DNA of 64,000 bases from the NCBI RefSeq assembly GCF_022340925.1, contig NZ_JAJDNA010000039.1, positions 1 to 64,000 on the forward strand, given 5' to 3'. Below the pieces are notes generated by a model. That model was given only the letters and a program-made list of their open reading frames with translations, did not search any database and was not told the origin of the DNA. A program made the position numbers and the translations under genes. Below, piece after piece: positions 41,873 to 51,688 of the stretch (its first letter is position 1; the number at the start of each line of letters is the position of its first letter). The DNA comes from Thiocapsa sp. Its GTDB lineage: Bacteria; Pseudomonadota; Gammaproteobacteria; Chromatiales; Chromatiaceae.

Positions 41873-43029
41873 TGTTGCGAGTCGGAATCGTCGCAAACGA
41901 GGCGTCCGGCGACATCCTGGGTGCCGCTCTAGCGCGTGAGATCCGCAGGCGCGTCCCGGACGTCCGCTTCGTCGGTGTCGCCGGACCCCGGATGTTGGAG
42001 GCGGGTTGCGAGAGCCTCTTCGACATGGAGCGGCTGTCTGTGATGGGCCTCATGGAGGTTCTCGCCCAGCTTCGCGAGCTCCTCGGACTGCGGCGGGAGC
42101 TCGAGCACTATTTCCGTCAAACCCCCCCCGATGTCTTCATCGGGGTGGACGCACCCGACTTCAATCTGGGGCTCGAACGGCGGCTGCGTCGCGTGGGCAT
42201 TCGAACCGTGCACCTGGTCAGCCCAACCGTCTGGGCTTGGCGTCCGGGTCGGGTCAAGTCGATCCGCCGTGCCGTCGATCTGATGCTGAGTGTCTTTCCG
42301 TTCGAGGAGCCATTCCTGCGCCGGCACGGCGTGCCGGCTCGCTATGTGGGGCATCCGCTCGCCGACGAGATTCCGATCGAGATCGATCGGAGTGCCGCAC
42401 GGCGCGCCCTGGGAATGCCGCGGGTCGGCTCGTTGATCGCCGTTCTGCCCGGCAGTCGGATGGCGGAGGTCGAGCGTTTGGCCGGGCCCTTCATCGAGGC
42501 AGCCAGCCAGTGCCTTGCGGCCCGCGGTGATCTGCACTTTCTGGTGCCTCTGGTCAGCGTTCGTGTGCGCGAGCGATTCGTCGGGGAGTTGGAGCGGGTC
42601 GCTCCGAGTCTGCCGGTCACCCTGGTCGACGGTCGGAGCCGCGAGGTCATTGCCGCCGCGGATGTCGTGCTCACTGCCTCCGGCACCGCAACCCTGGAAA
42701 CGCTGCTCTGCAAACGTCCGATGGTCGTGGCCTATCGTGTCCACCCGATCTCCTATCATCTGGTCAAACAGCTCGGTCTGATCAAGGTCCCCTATATCGC
42801 GATGGCGAACCTCCTGGCGGAGCGGGAGCTGGCACCTGAGCTGATTCAGGAGCGCTGCCGTCCCGAGCTGCTGGCGCGGGCCGTGCTGGCTTTTCTGGAC
42901 GACCCGGCACGCGTCGCCGAGATTCAGGCCGAGTACCGGCGTATCCATCTCCGGCTCCGGCACGACGCCGCCGGCGCCGCCGCCGAGGCCGTCCTGGAGC
43001 TGATCGGCCGTGAGCCGCGCCGGACATGA
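41872..43029 (+). CDS. lpxB: Lipid-A-disaccharide synthase
   Basis: GT19 glycosyltransferase that joins two lipid A precursors, after LpxA and LpxD in the pathway. [15 protein letters not shown] at the N-terminus, [43 protein letters not shown] and [22 protein letters not shown] are clear. ATG 41872 shares one base with the lpxA stop (TGATG). The length is 385 aa. The skp-lpxD-fabZ-lpxA-lpxB run is almost free of intergenic DNA. Confidence 0.97.
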   Translation: MLRVGIVANEASGDILGAALAREIRRRVPDVRFVGVAGPRMLEAGCESLFDMERLSVMGLMEVLAQLRELLGLRRELEHYFRQTPPDVFIGVDAPDFNLGLERRLRRVGIRTVHLVSPTVWAWRPGRVKSIRRAVDLMLSVFPFEEPFLRRHGVPARYVGHPLADEIPIEIDRSAARRALGMPRVGSLIAVLPGSRMAEVERLAGPFIEAASQCLAARGDLHFLVPLVSVRVRERFVGELERVAPSLPVTLVDGRSREVIAAADVVLTASGTATLETLLCKRPMVVAYRVHPISYHLVKQLGLIKVPYIAMANLLAERELAPELIQERCRPELLARAVLAFLDDPARVAEIQAEYRRIHLRLRHDAAGAAAEAVLELIGREPRRT

Positions 43030-43045
43030 CGTGCAGGGGGCGCGG

Positions 43046-43669
43046 GTGAGCACGAGCGACACCCCCATCCTGGTCGCCGGGGTCGACGAGGCGGGTAGAG
43101 GACCCCTGGCCGGCCCGGTGAGCGCCGCCGCCGTGATCCTCGACCCCTTCCGGCCGATCGCCGGCCTTGCCGACTCCAAGACACTGACCCCGGCGCGACG
43201 CCAATCGCTGGAGCTGGAGATCCGCGATTGCTCCCTGGCCTGGGCGGTCGCTTGGGCGAGCGCCGAGGAAATCGACCGGATCAACATCCTGCAGGCATCC
43301 CTGGTAGCGATGCAGCGTGCCGTCGCGGCGCTGGCCATCCGCCCGAACCGGGTCCTCGTCGACGGGAATCGTTGTCCGGATGTGGGTTGTGAGGCCCAGG
43401 CGGTGATCGGCGGCGATGGGTCGGTCCCTTCGATCGGCGCAGCTTCGATCCTTGCGAAGGTCGCCCGCGACCGCCTCATGTGTGAATTGGACCTCGCGTT
43501 TCCCGGTTACGGCTTTGCCGGTCACAAGGGCTATCCCACACGCGCCCACCTGGCGGCACTGCGCCGTTTGGGGCCCTGCCCCGAGCACAGACGCACCTAT
43601 GCACCTGTCCGGGTGCTGATTCAGCCTCCGGAGGATGAACGGCGACCAGACGCGCGACCACGGAAATGA
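43046..43669 (+). CDS. rnhB: Ribonuclease HII
   Basis: Removes RNA from RNA-DNA hybrids, including single ribonucleotides. The metal site [14 protein letters not shown] is near the N-terminus, then [21 protein letters not shown] with its aspartate, and [19 protein letters not shown] 43046 has AGGGGGC upstream; GTG 43010 and 43031 are alternatives. It is the last plus-strand gene of the run. In E. coli dnaE follows, but here a minus-strand RND transporter converges with only 13 bases between stops. Confidence 0.95.
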   Translation: MSTSDTPILVAGVDEAGRGPLAGPVSAAAVILDPFRPIAGLADSKTLTPARRQSLELEIRDCSLAWAVAWASAEEIDRINILQASLVAMQRAVAALAIRPNRVLVDGNRCPDVGCEAQAVIGGDGSVPSIGAASILAKVARDRLMCELDLAFPGYGFAGHKGYPTRAHLAALRRLGPCPEHRRTYAPVRVLIQPPEDERRPDARPRK

Positions 43670-43682
43670 CCGGGCATGTGCG

Positions 43683-46600
43683 TCAGGATTCACCCATCTC
43701 GCGTTCCAACCTGCGTTTGACGTCGCCGGGCGAGCCGGTGCGGCGGGCGAGCAGATCGTAGGCGACCGGGACCACGAAGAGGGTGAAGAGGGTCGCGGCC
43801 AGGACGCCGGCGAGGATGACGGTGCCGATGACGGAGCGCGTCTCCGCGCCGGCACCGCTGGAGAGGAGGAGAGGGACCGATCCGGCGGCGGTGGTGATTC
43901 CGGTCATGACGATGGGGCGCAGACGGACCTCGGCCGCTTCGACCAGCGCCTCACGGAAGGCCCTGCCCCGGTCGCGCAGCTGGTTTGCGAACTCGACGAT
44001 GAGGATGCCGTTCTTGGCAGCAAGCCCGACCAGCATGATGAGTCCGATCTGGCTGTAGAGATTGAGCGTCAGTCCGGCGAGCCATAACGCAAGTAACGCG
44101 CCGGCCATCGCAAGCGGCACCGTCAGCATGATCACCAGGGGGTGAACCCAGCTCTCGAACTGCGCCGCGAGGACGAGAAAGACCACCAACAGGCCCAGCG
44201 CGAAGACGAACAGGATGTCCTGGCTGCTCGAGCGGAAGTCGCGGCTTTGCCCCTTGTAATCGATCTGGGCCTGCTCCGGCAGGTGCTCCGCGACCTTGGT
44301 TTCCAGGTAGCTCAGCGCATCACCGAGGGCAAGACCCGAATCGAGGTTGGCCTCAATGGTAATGGCTCGCAGCCGGTTAAACCGGTTGAGGCTCTGTGAA
44401 TCGGCCGACTCGATCACGCTCACCAGATTGGAGAGAGGGATCAGCTCGGCGCTGCGATCGGATCGGACATAGAGATTCTCGAGGCTTCCGGGGGTGCGCT
44501 GCTCGTCACGCTCGCCCTCGAGGATGACGTCGTATTCCTCGCCCCCGTCCAGATAGGTCGTCACCTTGCGCGACCCCAGCATGGTCTCGAGCGTGCGTCC
44601 GACGTCGCCGATCGTGACGCCGAGATCGGCCGCCCGATCGTAGTCGATCTGGATCCTGAGCTGGGGCTTGGTCTCCTTGTAGTCCCAGTCGATCCCCGTC
44701 AGGCCGGGGTTGTCCCGCTCGATCGCCTCAAGCAGGGTGTCCCGCCATTCGGCGAGCTCTTCGTAGGTTCCTCCGCCGATCACGAACTGAACCGGCTTCT
44801 GGATCCGCGCACCGAAACCCTGGCGCATCACCGGGAAGGCGGTCACGCCGGGCAGGTCGGCCAGCTTGACCCGCACTTCGTCCATGATCACCCAACCGGA
44901 GCGGCGCTGCTCGAAGTCGTTGAGCACCATCACCACCATGCCGGTGTTGAAGAGCGCGGTGTTGGAGAAGGTGCGTGGCGCCCGTACCAGCAGTCGGATC
45001 GCCTCGCCGGATTCGACGTAGGGCATGAGCCGGCGCTCGATCTCGTCCATGTAGACACTCATGTACCGATAGGACGCCCCTTCGGGGCCGTTCACCAGCA
45101 CGAAGAAGGCGCCGCGATCCTCTTTCGGTGCGTATTCCCTCGGGATCTGACCGAACAGCCAGACTGCCCCGGCGAGCGTCGCGATGAAGGCCAAGAGCAC
45201 GATCCAAGGCTGGCGCAGCAGAAGCCTCAGGAGGGTGGCGTAACCGCGTCGGACCCGCTGAAAGGCCCGCTCGACCGCCTGGCTCAGCGAGGCATGCCGA
45301 TGCACCCGCGGAAGGATCTGGGACGCGAGCATCGGCGACAATGACAAGGCAACGAAGGAGGAGAAGAACACCGCGGCCGCCATGGTGAGCGCGAACTCGG
45401 CGAAGAGCCGCCCGACGTCGCCTTGGAGGAAGGCGATCGGCACGAAAACCGAGACCAGAACGACGGTCGTCGCCACCACCGCGAATGCGACCTGGCGCGT
45501 CCCGCGATAAGCGGCCACGAGCCGCGTCTCACCAGATTCCTCCATCCGTCGATGGATGTTCTCCAACACCACGATGGCATCGTCGACCACCAGGCCGATC
45601 GCCAAGACCAACGCCAGCAAAGTGAGGATATTGAGAGAGAATCCGAGTGCGAGCAGAACCGTGAAGGTGGCGACCAGTGACACGGGCACGGTGACCGCCG
45701 GCACCAGCATGGCCCGCACGCTGCCGAGGAAGAGGAAGATCACCAGGATGACCAGCCCGATGGCGATGGTAAGCGTCTTGTAGACCTCCTTGACGGCGTC
45801 TTTGATGAAGACCGAGGAGTCGAAGCTCTGCTTGATCGCCATGCCCTCGGGCAGCGTTGGGTTGATCCGCGCCGCCTCGGCCTTCGCCGCATCGGCCACC
45901 GCGATGGTGTTGGCGGTCGACTGCTTGATCACGCCGATTCCGACCATGGGCACGCCGTTGCCGCGGAAGAAGGTCCGATCTTCCTCGGTGCCGCGCTCGA
46001 CCCGCGCAACGTCTCCGAGACGTACCAGATAGTCGTCGCGCCCGCGCGCCAGGACCAGGCGGGCGAAATCGTCGGCCTCCTCGAAGGCCCGGCTCATGCG
46101 CACGCCGAATTGCCGATCGACCGACTCGATCCCACCCGCGGGGAGCTCGAGGTTCTCCGCCCGCAGGGCGGCTTCGACGTCCGTTACCGTCAGGCCGCGG
46201 GCGGCCAGCTCGTTGCGGTCGAGCCAGACCCGCATGGCGTACACCTGGCTACCGCCCACGCGGATGCGCGCGACCCCGTCCAGCACGGAGAAACGATCCA
46301 CCAGGTAGCGCCGCGCGTAGTCGGTCAGCTCGGGCACGCTCATGCGGTCGCTGACGAGGTTCAGCCACATGATCACGTCTTCGTTGCTGTCAACCTTCTG
46401 GATGTCGGGCGGCTCGGCCTCGGCCGGGAGCTGATCCAGGACACCCGAGACGCGGTCGCGGATGTCGTTGGCCGCGCCGTCGATGTCGCGGTCGATACTG
46501 AACTCCACGGTGATTGCCGAGCGTCCGTCCTCGCTGACGGACTCGACGGTGCGGATACCCTCGACACCGGCGATCCGATCCTCGATGAGCTGGGTGATGC

Positions 46601-46784
46601 GCGTCTCGACGACGTTGGCCGCGGCTCCGGGATAGATGGTCTCGATCGAGACCACGGGCGGATCGATATCCGGGTACTCGCGCAGGGGCAGGCGGTCGAA
46701 GGCCACCAGCCCGAAGGCGACCAGCAAGAGCGACAGGACGGTGGCGAGGACCGGGCGGGTGACCGAGATGTCGGACAGGATCAT
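43683..46784 (-). CDS. RND efflux transporter permease, HAE1/AcrB type
   Basis: A 1,033-residue inner-membrane proton-driven pump with 12 membrane helices and two large periplasmic loops. The N-terminus ISVTRPVLATVLSLLLVAFG and LPLREYPDIDPPVVSI are typical. The proton-relay aspartates are in GLVVDDAIVVLENIHRRM. The C-terminal half repeats the pattern (GLIMLVGLAAKNGILIVEFA). The ATG overlaps the stop of the adaptor gene by four bases. It resembles multidrug or solvent pumps; substrates cannot be told, and no TolC-like outer channel is adjacent. Confidence 0.94.
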   Translation of the reverse strand: MILSDISVTRPVLATVLSLLLVAFGLVAFDRLPLREYPDIDPPVVSIETIYPGAAANVVETRITQLIEDRIAGVEGIRTVESVSEDGRSAITVEFSIDRDIDGAANDIRDRVSGVLDQLPAEAEPPDIQKVDSNEDVIMWLNLVSDRMSVPELTDYARRYLVDRFSVLDGVARIRVGGSQVYAMRVWLDRNELAARGLTVTDVEAALRAENLELPAGGIESVDRQFGVRMSRAFEEADDFARLVLARGRDDYLVRLGDVARVERGTEEDRTFFRGNGVPMVGIGVIKQSTANTIAVADAAKAEAARINPTLPEGMAIKQSFDSSVFIKDAVKEVYKTLTIAIGLVILVIFLFLGSVRAMLVPAVTVPVSLVATFTVLLALGFSLNILTLLALVLAIGLVVDDAIVVLENIHRRMEESGETRLVAAYRGTRQVAFAVVATTVVLVSVFVPIAFLQGDVGRLFAEFALTMAAAVFFSSFVALSLSPMLASQILPRVHRHASLSQAVERAFQRVRRGYATLLRLLLRQPWIVLLAFIATLAGAVWLFGQIPREYAPKEDRGAFFVLVNGPEGASYRYMSVYMDEIERRLMPYVESGEAIRLLVRAPRTFSNTALFNTGMVVMVLNDFEQRRSGWVIMDEVRVKLADLPGVTAFPVMRQGFGARIQKPVQFVIGGGTYEELAEWRDTLLEAIERDNPGLTGIDWDYKETKPQLRIQIDYDRAADLGVTIGDVGRTLETMLGSRKVTTYLDGGEEYDVILEGERDEQRTPGSLENLYVRSDRSAELIPLSNLVSVIESADSQSLNRFNRLRAITIEANLDSGLALGDALSYLETKVAEHLPEQAQIDYKGQSRDFRSSSQDILFVFALGLLVVFLVLAAQFESWVHPLVIMLTVPLAMAGALLALWLAGLTLNLYSQIGLIMLVGLAAKNGILIVEFANQLRDRGRAFREALVEAAEVRLRPIVMTGITTAAGSVPLLLSSGAGAETRSVIGTVILAGVLAATLFTLFVVPVAYDLLARRTGSPGDVKRRLEREMGES

Positions 46785-47842
46785 GGGATCTGCCCCGTCC
46801 CGGGCCGCAGATAGGGCTGATCCTTGTCGGTCGAGAGGATCTCGACTGGCTGACCGGGCCGGATCTTGCCATGGCCGTGCACGATGACGCGGTCGCCCTG
46901 CGCGAGCCCATCCCGCACCTCGACCAGGCCCGGTTTACGCGTCCCAATGCGGATCGGGCGCCGTTCCGCGGTAAGACCCCCCTCGGCATCGACGACGGCG
47001 AGCACGAAGTGTGCCTCACCCTGATGAAGGACGGCCGCCTCGGGAATGACGAGGCCATCGCGCGGGTCGACCAAGAGCTCGACCTGCATCAGCAGGCCGG
47101 GCTTCAGGGAGCGTTCGGGGTTCGGGATGAGTGCACGCACCTGGATCGATCGCGCCACCGGATCGATGCGACTGTCGATGCCGCGCACGACGCCCTCGAA
47201 GAGCCGGTCGCCGAAGGCGCGCGTGCGCGCCTCGATCCGGAGACCGGGTGCAAGCGCGGTCAGATAGACGCTCGGGACCGTGAAATCGAGCTTCATGAGG
47301 CTGTCGTCATCAAGTGTCGTGATCACGTCCCCGGGTTCCACCAAGGCACCACGGCTGACATTTCGCAGACCCAGCACGCCGTCGAAAGGGGCCCTGATGA
47401 GCCGGTCGGAGAGCCGCGATTCGATCGCGACCAGAATGGCCCGGGCGGTGTCGAGGTCGCGCTTGCGCTCGTCGAGGAGGGATTCGGAGGCCGATCGTTG
47501 GGCTACGAGTGCCTTGACGCGCTGATATTGACGCTCTGCCTCACCGACCCGGACCTGCGCCTCGTCGAGCTGGGCATGTTGCTCGACACTGGTCAGCTCA
47601 ACCAGGACGTCTCCCTCGCGCACCCGCTGCCCGTCGACGAAGTGAATGGCCGAGATGGTTTCGGTGACGTTGGAAGAAATGGTGACCGATTCGTTGGCCT
47701 TCAGCGTCCCCAAGGCCTCCACGCGCTCGGCGAGCGGGATCGGCCTGGCTTCCGCTACAGTGACGGCAACCGCAACGGCGGAGGACGGGACCGTCAGGGC
47801 CGCGGCAGCGATCACGGCGAAAACCAGCGTCAAGAGGTGCAT
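46781..47842 (-). CDS. Efflux RND transporter periplasmic adaptor (HlyD/MFP family)
   Basis: A 353-residue membrane fusion protein for the RND permease downstream. An N-terminal hydrophobic signal (LLTLVFAVIAAAAL) is followed by a split lipoyl domain (first half VTISSNVTETISAIHFVDGQ, second half IRAPFDGVLGLRNVSRGALV), an alpha-helical hairpin between them (about residues 80-140), then beta-barrel and membrane-proximal domains. ATG 47842 was chosen at the signal peptide; the open frame continues upstream but overlaps sufE. Coupled to the permease by ATGA. Confidence 0.92.
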   Translation of the reverse strand: MHLLTLVFAVIAAAALTVPSSAVAVAVTVAEARPIPLAERVEALGTLKANESVTISSNVTETISAIHFVDGQRVREGDVLVELTSVEQHAQLDEAQVRVGEAERQYQRVKALVAQRSASESLLDERKRDLDTARAILVAIESRLSDRLIRAPFDGVLGLRNVSRGALVEPGDVITTLDDDSLMKLDFTVPSVYLTALAPGLRIEARTRAFGDRLFEGVVRGIDSRIDPVARSIQVRALIPNPERSLKPGLLMQVELLVDPRDGLVIPEAAVLHQGEAHFVLAVVDAEGGLTAERRPIRIGTRKPGLVEVRDGLAQGDRVIVHGHGKIRPGQPVEILSTDKDQPYLRPGTGQIP

Positions 47843-47991
47843 CGGGGGTGAGCGGGATATCAAAAGGGGCTGGTTTGAGCAGCGATGCTCGCAGCGCACG
47901 GTCGCACACCGGATCCGCGCAGCCGTGGGTCGGCGACGGCGGCTTGCGGCCGCCGGCGATCGCACCCGCTGCCGCGCGAACCCGCTCCGGC

Positions 47992-48423
47992 TCAATGCCC
48001 GGCGCGGGAAGCGGACTCCGCCTGGCCCTTCATCTTGTTGACGATCGCATAGACACCGACGTGCCGATTCGGGCTCAGATGCTCCTGGAGTCGCAGTGCT
48101 TCGAAGAGCGTCTCGACATCCAGTGCGGCGATCTCGTCAGGGCGCTTGCGGGAGAAAAGTCCGACCAGGAGGGCCACGACGCCTTTGATGATGGCCGTAT
48201 CGCAGTCGCCGCGAAACACGAGATGGCCCGGCTGGTCCGGGGCCGGGTGGGCCGAGACGTGCACCAGGCTCATACACTCCGTGACGCGGTTGGCGTCGGT
48301 CTTGTCCTCGGGGGGCATCGGAGTCAGCCGCTCGCCGATCTCTACCAGATATTGATAGCGTTGATCCCAGTCACCGAGTAACTCGAAGTTCTCGATGATC
48401 TCGGTCATCTCCGCGTTGAGCAT
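47992..48423 (-). CDS. sufE: SufE-like cysteine desulfurase activator
   Basis: A 143-residue SufE-family protein that accepts sulfur from a cysteine desulfurase. The N-terminus IIENFELLGDWDQRYQYLVEIG is typical. The active cysteine is in NRVTECMSLVHV, where many family members have GCQS, so the flanking residues differ from the usual. It is next to an IscA/SufA-type gene 17 bases upstream, supporting a role in iron-sulfur cluster assembly. No sufBCDS is in the window. Confidence 0.88.
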   Translation of the reverse strand: MLNAEMTEIIENFELLGDWDQRYQYLVEIGERLTPMPPEDKTDANRVTECMSLVHVSAHPAPDQPGHLVFRGDCDTAIIKGVVALLVGLFSRKRPDEIAALDVETLFEALRLQEHLSPNRHVGVYAIVNKMKGQAESASRAGH

Positions 48424-48440
48424 CGGTTCGGGTCCTGGCG

Positions 48441-48767
48441 TCAGACGCTGAAGGACTCGCCGCAGCCACAGGTGTCTTTGACCCTCGGGTTGCGAAACTC
48501 GAATCCCTGATTCAGTAAGCTGGATCGCACGAAGTCGATCTCCATGCCGTCGATCCGACTGAGGCTGTCCTCATCGACGACGACCTTGACGCCGTGACTC
48601 TCGAAGATCCGGTCTGTCGGCTCGACCTGATCCGCGTAGTCGACATTGTAGGCGTAACCGGTGCATCCGCTCTTGCGGGTCCCGACACGCAGGCCAATGC
48701 CGTGCCCGCGCTTGTCCAACATGGCCGCAACATGGTTTGCGGCTGCTTCCGTCAAGCTCACTGCCAT
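48441..48767 (-). CDS. Iron-sulfur assembly A-type carrier (IscA/SufA)
   Basis: A 108-residue A-type carrier. The three conserved cysteines are present: SGCTGYAYNVDYAD in the middle and DTCGCGESFSV at the C-terminus. It precedes sufE, so the two probably form a small iron-sulfur unit. The sequence does not decide between IscA and SufA naming. The roughly 215 bases upstream to the Lon-domain gene hold nothing recognisable. Confidence 0.92.
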   Translation of the reverse strand: MAVSLTEAAANHVAAMLDKRGHGIGLRVGTRKSGCTGYAYNVDYADQVEPTDRIFESHGVKVVVDEDSLSRIDGMEIDFVRSSLLNQGFEFRNPRVKDTCGCGESFSV

Positions 48768-48981
48768 GGCGTCGTTTTCCTCGTATCGCTGAAGGGTCTC
48801 ACGTCTGACGATGTCGACATGTGCACGCGCGGGATGTTTTCAACCCCGACCCGACTCACGGCCGCTGTGCTCGTTCGTTCGGTTGTACCCTGAGAGCGGC
48901 TGCGTGGCGCATGCGCTTTCGCAATTGACGAGGGGCGGCCGACATCGACCGCCGCCCCAGCCAGCGCCTGGTGGCGCCAGA

Positions 48982-49644
48982 TCAATGCCGGTGCTCCGCA
49001 GTTTCCATGCTTGCCGCCGCGGCCATGTCCAACAGACCTCTCATGAGCGCGGCCCGGTCAACCGTCGGGAGCGTCTCGATCAGCGCCTGTTTGTCTTCCG
49101 GACTGAGCGGTAGGTGTGCGCAAAGCAGGTTCGTGAGGTCCGTGTCTGCCATCTGCTCGACATCATCCCAGGGCACCTCGACGCCCCGCAAGGCACAGTA
49201 CGCCTTCAAAGAGGTCAGAAAGCCCTTGCGATCGGCGATCACTGAATCACTCTCTCGATAGTCTGCCGCGAATGGCTCCCAATCGACGCTGACCCGTCGA
49301 TAGCCGCGCCTCTGCGAGATCTCCTTGACCACCTGGAAGCGGCACACCCCGGTGAGGACCAGCACGATCCTGCCGTCGCTCGTCTCGCTGTAGGAGGTCA
49401 CCCGCCCTGCGCATCCGACGCGATGAATCTCAGGTACGTCTTCGGTCATCGTCTCACTGGTCGGCTGGATCATCCCGATCAGATGGTCCGATGCCAAGGC
49501 ATCGAAGACCATGCTCAGGTAGCGCGGCTCGAAGACATTGAGCGGCAGTTGAACGCCCGGCATCACCACAGCCCCGGCCAACGGGAAGATCGGGATCTCG
49601 GCTGGCAGCTCAGCGAATTTCGGAAAGAAGGGGTTGCGGGTCAT
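48982..49644 (-). CDS. LON substrate-binding-domain protein
   Basis: A 220-residue protein with only the N-terminal (PUA-like) domain of Lon, without ATPase or protease parts. Seen are IPIFPLAGAVVMPGVQLPLNVFEPRYLSMV, then IGMIQPTS and VGCAGRVTSY, followed by a helical C-terminal region. Such stand-alone proteins are widespread in Proteobacteria and their function is not settled; they are thought to bind substrates or regulators. Single gene, minus strand. Confidence 0.9.
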   Translation of the reverse strand: MTRNPFFPKFAELPAEIPIFPLAGAVVMPGVQLPLNVFEPRYLSMVFDALASDHLIGMIQPTSETMTEDVPEIHRVGCAGRVTSYSETSDGRIVLVLTGVCRFQVVKEISQRRGYRRVSVDWEPFAADYRESDSVIADRKGFLTSLKAYCALRGVEVPWDDVEQMADTDLTNLLCAHLPLSPEDKQALIETLPTVDRAALMRGLLDMAAAASMETAEHRH

Positions 49645-50380
49645 CGGATGCTCCAGTTCCCGGATCGCGGCGAGAGTCCGGCGATGCTGTTGATCGGTTT
49701 TGATCCCATGCCACCTAAATGGGGCGTCCGCTGAGGTTCCCTAGACGGGCGCTTCGCCAGCCCGCAAGATCGCGCCCGCCGGGGCCTCCTGGCCGATCGG
49801 CGCGTCGCGACCAGGCGTTGGCCGCGGACGACGGCGGTGATCCCCGATTATGCCCTAGATCTCTGCGGGCAAGCGGAGGATCTTTGCTTCGAGGCCCTGG
49901 AAAAGGCGGCCCTGGGTGCGAGTCTGCCCCGCAGCGGCCTCGATCCGGACAAGGGACTTGCGCTCCTGGAAGAAGCCGCCGCTGAGGCCAAGAATCCGGG
50001 GGAGTTGCTGGTCTTGTCGGGTCATGCCCGGAAAGCATCGGGCGACGACGCGCTCGCCGCGGTCCCTAACAGAGCTCGGGGAGCTCGAGGCCAGCGTGCA
50101 GGGGGAGGCGCCGGATTTTTCACCACCGGCAGGGGCCCGAGTCTCAGCCGAAACATTCCCCGTAGGCTGGAAATCCGCCGGGCTGGACACACCATCCCAG
50201 GCGAGGCAGCAAACGGCCGGGGCCGGCCCCCCCAAGCCTGCACGGACGAGGTGCGCCCTTCGGCGCGTCCCCGCTCACTGGCCGGCGTCGCTCAGGCCCG
50301 TGCGTCCCCAGGATGGCCTGCTCGATCCGTCCCCTGTGACTCGTGGCTATGGCCCATCAATTATCGAGAGCGAGACCCAG
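49645..50380. other. Gene-poor stretch before egtB with a broken reading frame
   Basis: About 735 bases without a confident gene. From GTG 49837 one frame reads like coding sequence for about 77 codons (YALDLCGQAEDLCFEALEK, LALLEEAAAEAKNPGELLVL). Coding character then moves to another frame near 50067 (LTELGELEASVQGEAPDF), which stays open into egtB. This looks like a decayed or frameshifted gene, or a sequencing slip. No family was recognised. A short CCCAT/ATGGG dyad lies near 49709. No clear promoter was seen. Confidence 0.35.
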
Positions 50381-51688
50381 ATGCACTTTTCCTCATCGAG
50401 CGCTGGTGCGGCGGATGCCGTGCGAGCGGACCTGTCCGGGGACTTCCGGCGTATCCGCGCCTTCACCGAGCACCTCTGCGAGCCCCTCGTCACCGAGGAC
50501 TTCGGCCTGCAGACCCGCGTCGAGACCAGTCCCCCGAAATGGCACTTGGCGCACGTGTCCTGGTTCTACGAAACCTTCCTGTTGCGCCCGTATCTGCCCG
50601 GCTATCAGGTCTTTCACCCGCGCTTCGAGTATCTCTTCAACAGTTACTACGAGCAGACCGGAACCGGGTTCTGGCCGCGTCCTGAGCGGGGTCTGCTGTC
50701 GAGACCGACGGTTTCCGACGTCTACGCCTACCGCCATCACGTCGATGAGTCGATGGTCCGGCTGATCGAGCACTGCCGATCGGCCGACTGGCCGGTGGTT
50801 GAGCAGCGGATTCGGATCGGGTTGAATCACGAGCAGCAGCATCAGGAGCTGCTCGTCACCGACATCAAGCAGAATTTTGCACACAATCCGCTGCGCCCCG
50901 CCTATCGGGCAGAGCTGCTCACGGCTCCGCTCGGCGAACCAGAGCCGCTGCGCTGGGTGACCTTCGAGGGCGGACTGGTCGAGATCGGAGCACACCCGGT
51001 CGGGTTTGCCTATGACAACGAGTGGCCCCGCCACTCGACCTTTCTCTCGCCCTATGCCCTGGGGAATCGACCTGTCACGAACGGCGAGTTGCTCCAGTTC
51101 ATCGCCGATGGGGGCTATCAGACGCCGGCCCTGTGGCTTGCCGACGGCTGGGCGGCGGTCCGCGAGGGCGGCTGGCGGGCGCCCCTGTACTGGGAATCGC
51201 GGGATGGTGCGTGGCAGGTGATGACCCTGGGCGGGATGCGTCCGGTCAACCCGGCTGAGCCCGTCTGTCACGTCAGCTACTACGAGGCCGATGCCTTTGC
51301 CACCTGGGCCGGGAAGCGGCTGCCGACCGAGGCTGAATGGGAGCATGCGGCCGCAGGCAGGCCCATCAGCGGGAACCTCGTCGAGGACGGTTACCTCCAT
51401 CCGCAACCGGCACGCCGCGACCAGGCAACCAATCGGGACGGACTCGTCCAGCTCTTCGGGGACGTCTGGGAATGGACGGCTTCGGCCTACCTGCCCTACC
51501 CGGGTTACCAGTCTCCGTCCGGCGCGCTCGGTGAGTACAACGGCAAGTTCATGTGTGGTCAGATGGTGTTGCGGGGCGGTTCCTGCGCAAGCTCGCGAGA
51601 CCATCTCCGAGCCAGTTATCGCAACTTCTTTTACCCCCAAGAGCGCTGGCAGTTCAAGGGATTCAGACTCGCGGAGACGCTACGATGA
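50381..51688 (+). CDS. egtB: Ergothioneine biosynthesis sulfoxide synthase EgtB
   Basis: Non-heme iron enzyme that joins hercynine to a thiol donor and oxygen. The DinB-like N-terminal domain has TSPPKWHLAHVSWFYET and the iron-binding NHEQQHQELLVTDIK (near residue 149). The C-terminal FGE-sulfatase-like domain has WPRHSTFLSPYALGNRPVTN, KRLPTEAEWEHAA and GDVWEWTASAYLPYPG, ending RASYRNFFYP. ATG 50381 gives 435 aa. It overlaps egtD by ATGA. EgtA, EgtC and EgtE are not present, as in many proteobacteria. Confidence 0.95.
   Translation: MHFSSSSAGAADAVRADLSGDFRRIRAFTEHLCEPLVTEDFGLQTRVETSPPKWHLAHVSWFYETFLLRPYLPGYQVFHPRFEYLFNSYYEQTGTGFWPRPERGLLSRPTVSDVYAYRHHVDESMVRLIEHCRSADWPVVEQRIRIGLNHEQQHQELLVTDIKQNFAHNPLRPAYRAELLTAPLGEPEPLRWVTFEGGLVEIGAHPVGFAYDNEWPRHSTFLSPYALGNRPVTNGELLQFIADGGYQTPALWLADGWAAVREGGWRAPLYWESRDGAWQVMTLGGMRPVNPAEPVCHVSYYEADAFATWAGKRLPTEAEWEHAAAGRPISGNLVEDGYLHPQPARRDQATNRDGLVQLFGDVWEWTASAYLPYPGYQSPSGALGEYNGKFMCGQMVLRGGSCASSRDHLRASYRNFFYPQERWQFKGFRLAETLR

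Noticed and set aside
41929-43479. 516-codon frame antisense to lpxB and rnhB
   Set aside because: Spans two certain genes on the opposite strand and has no recognisable motif.
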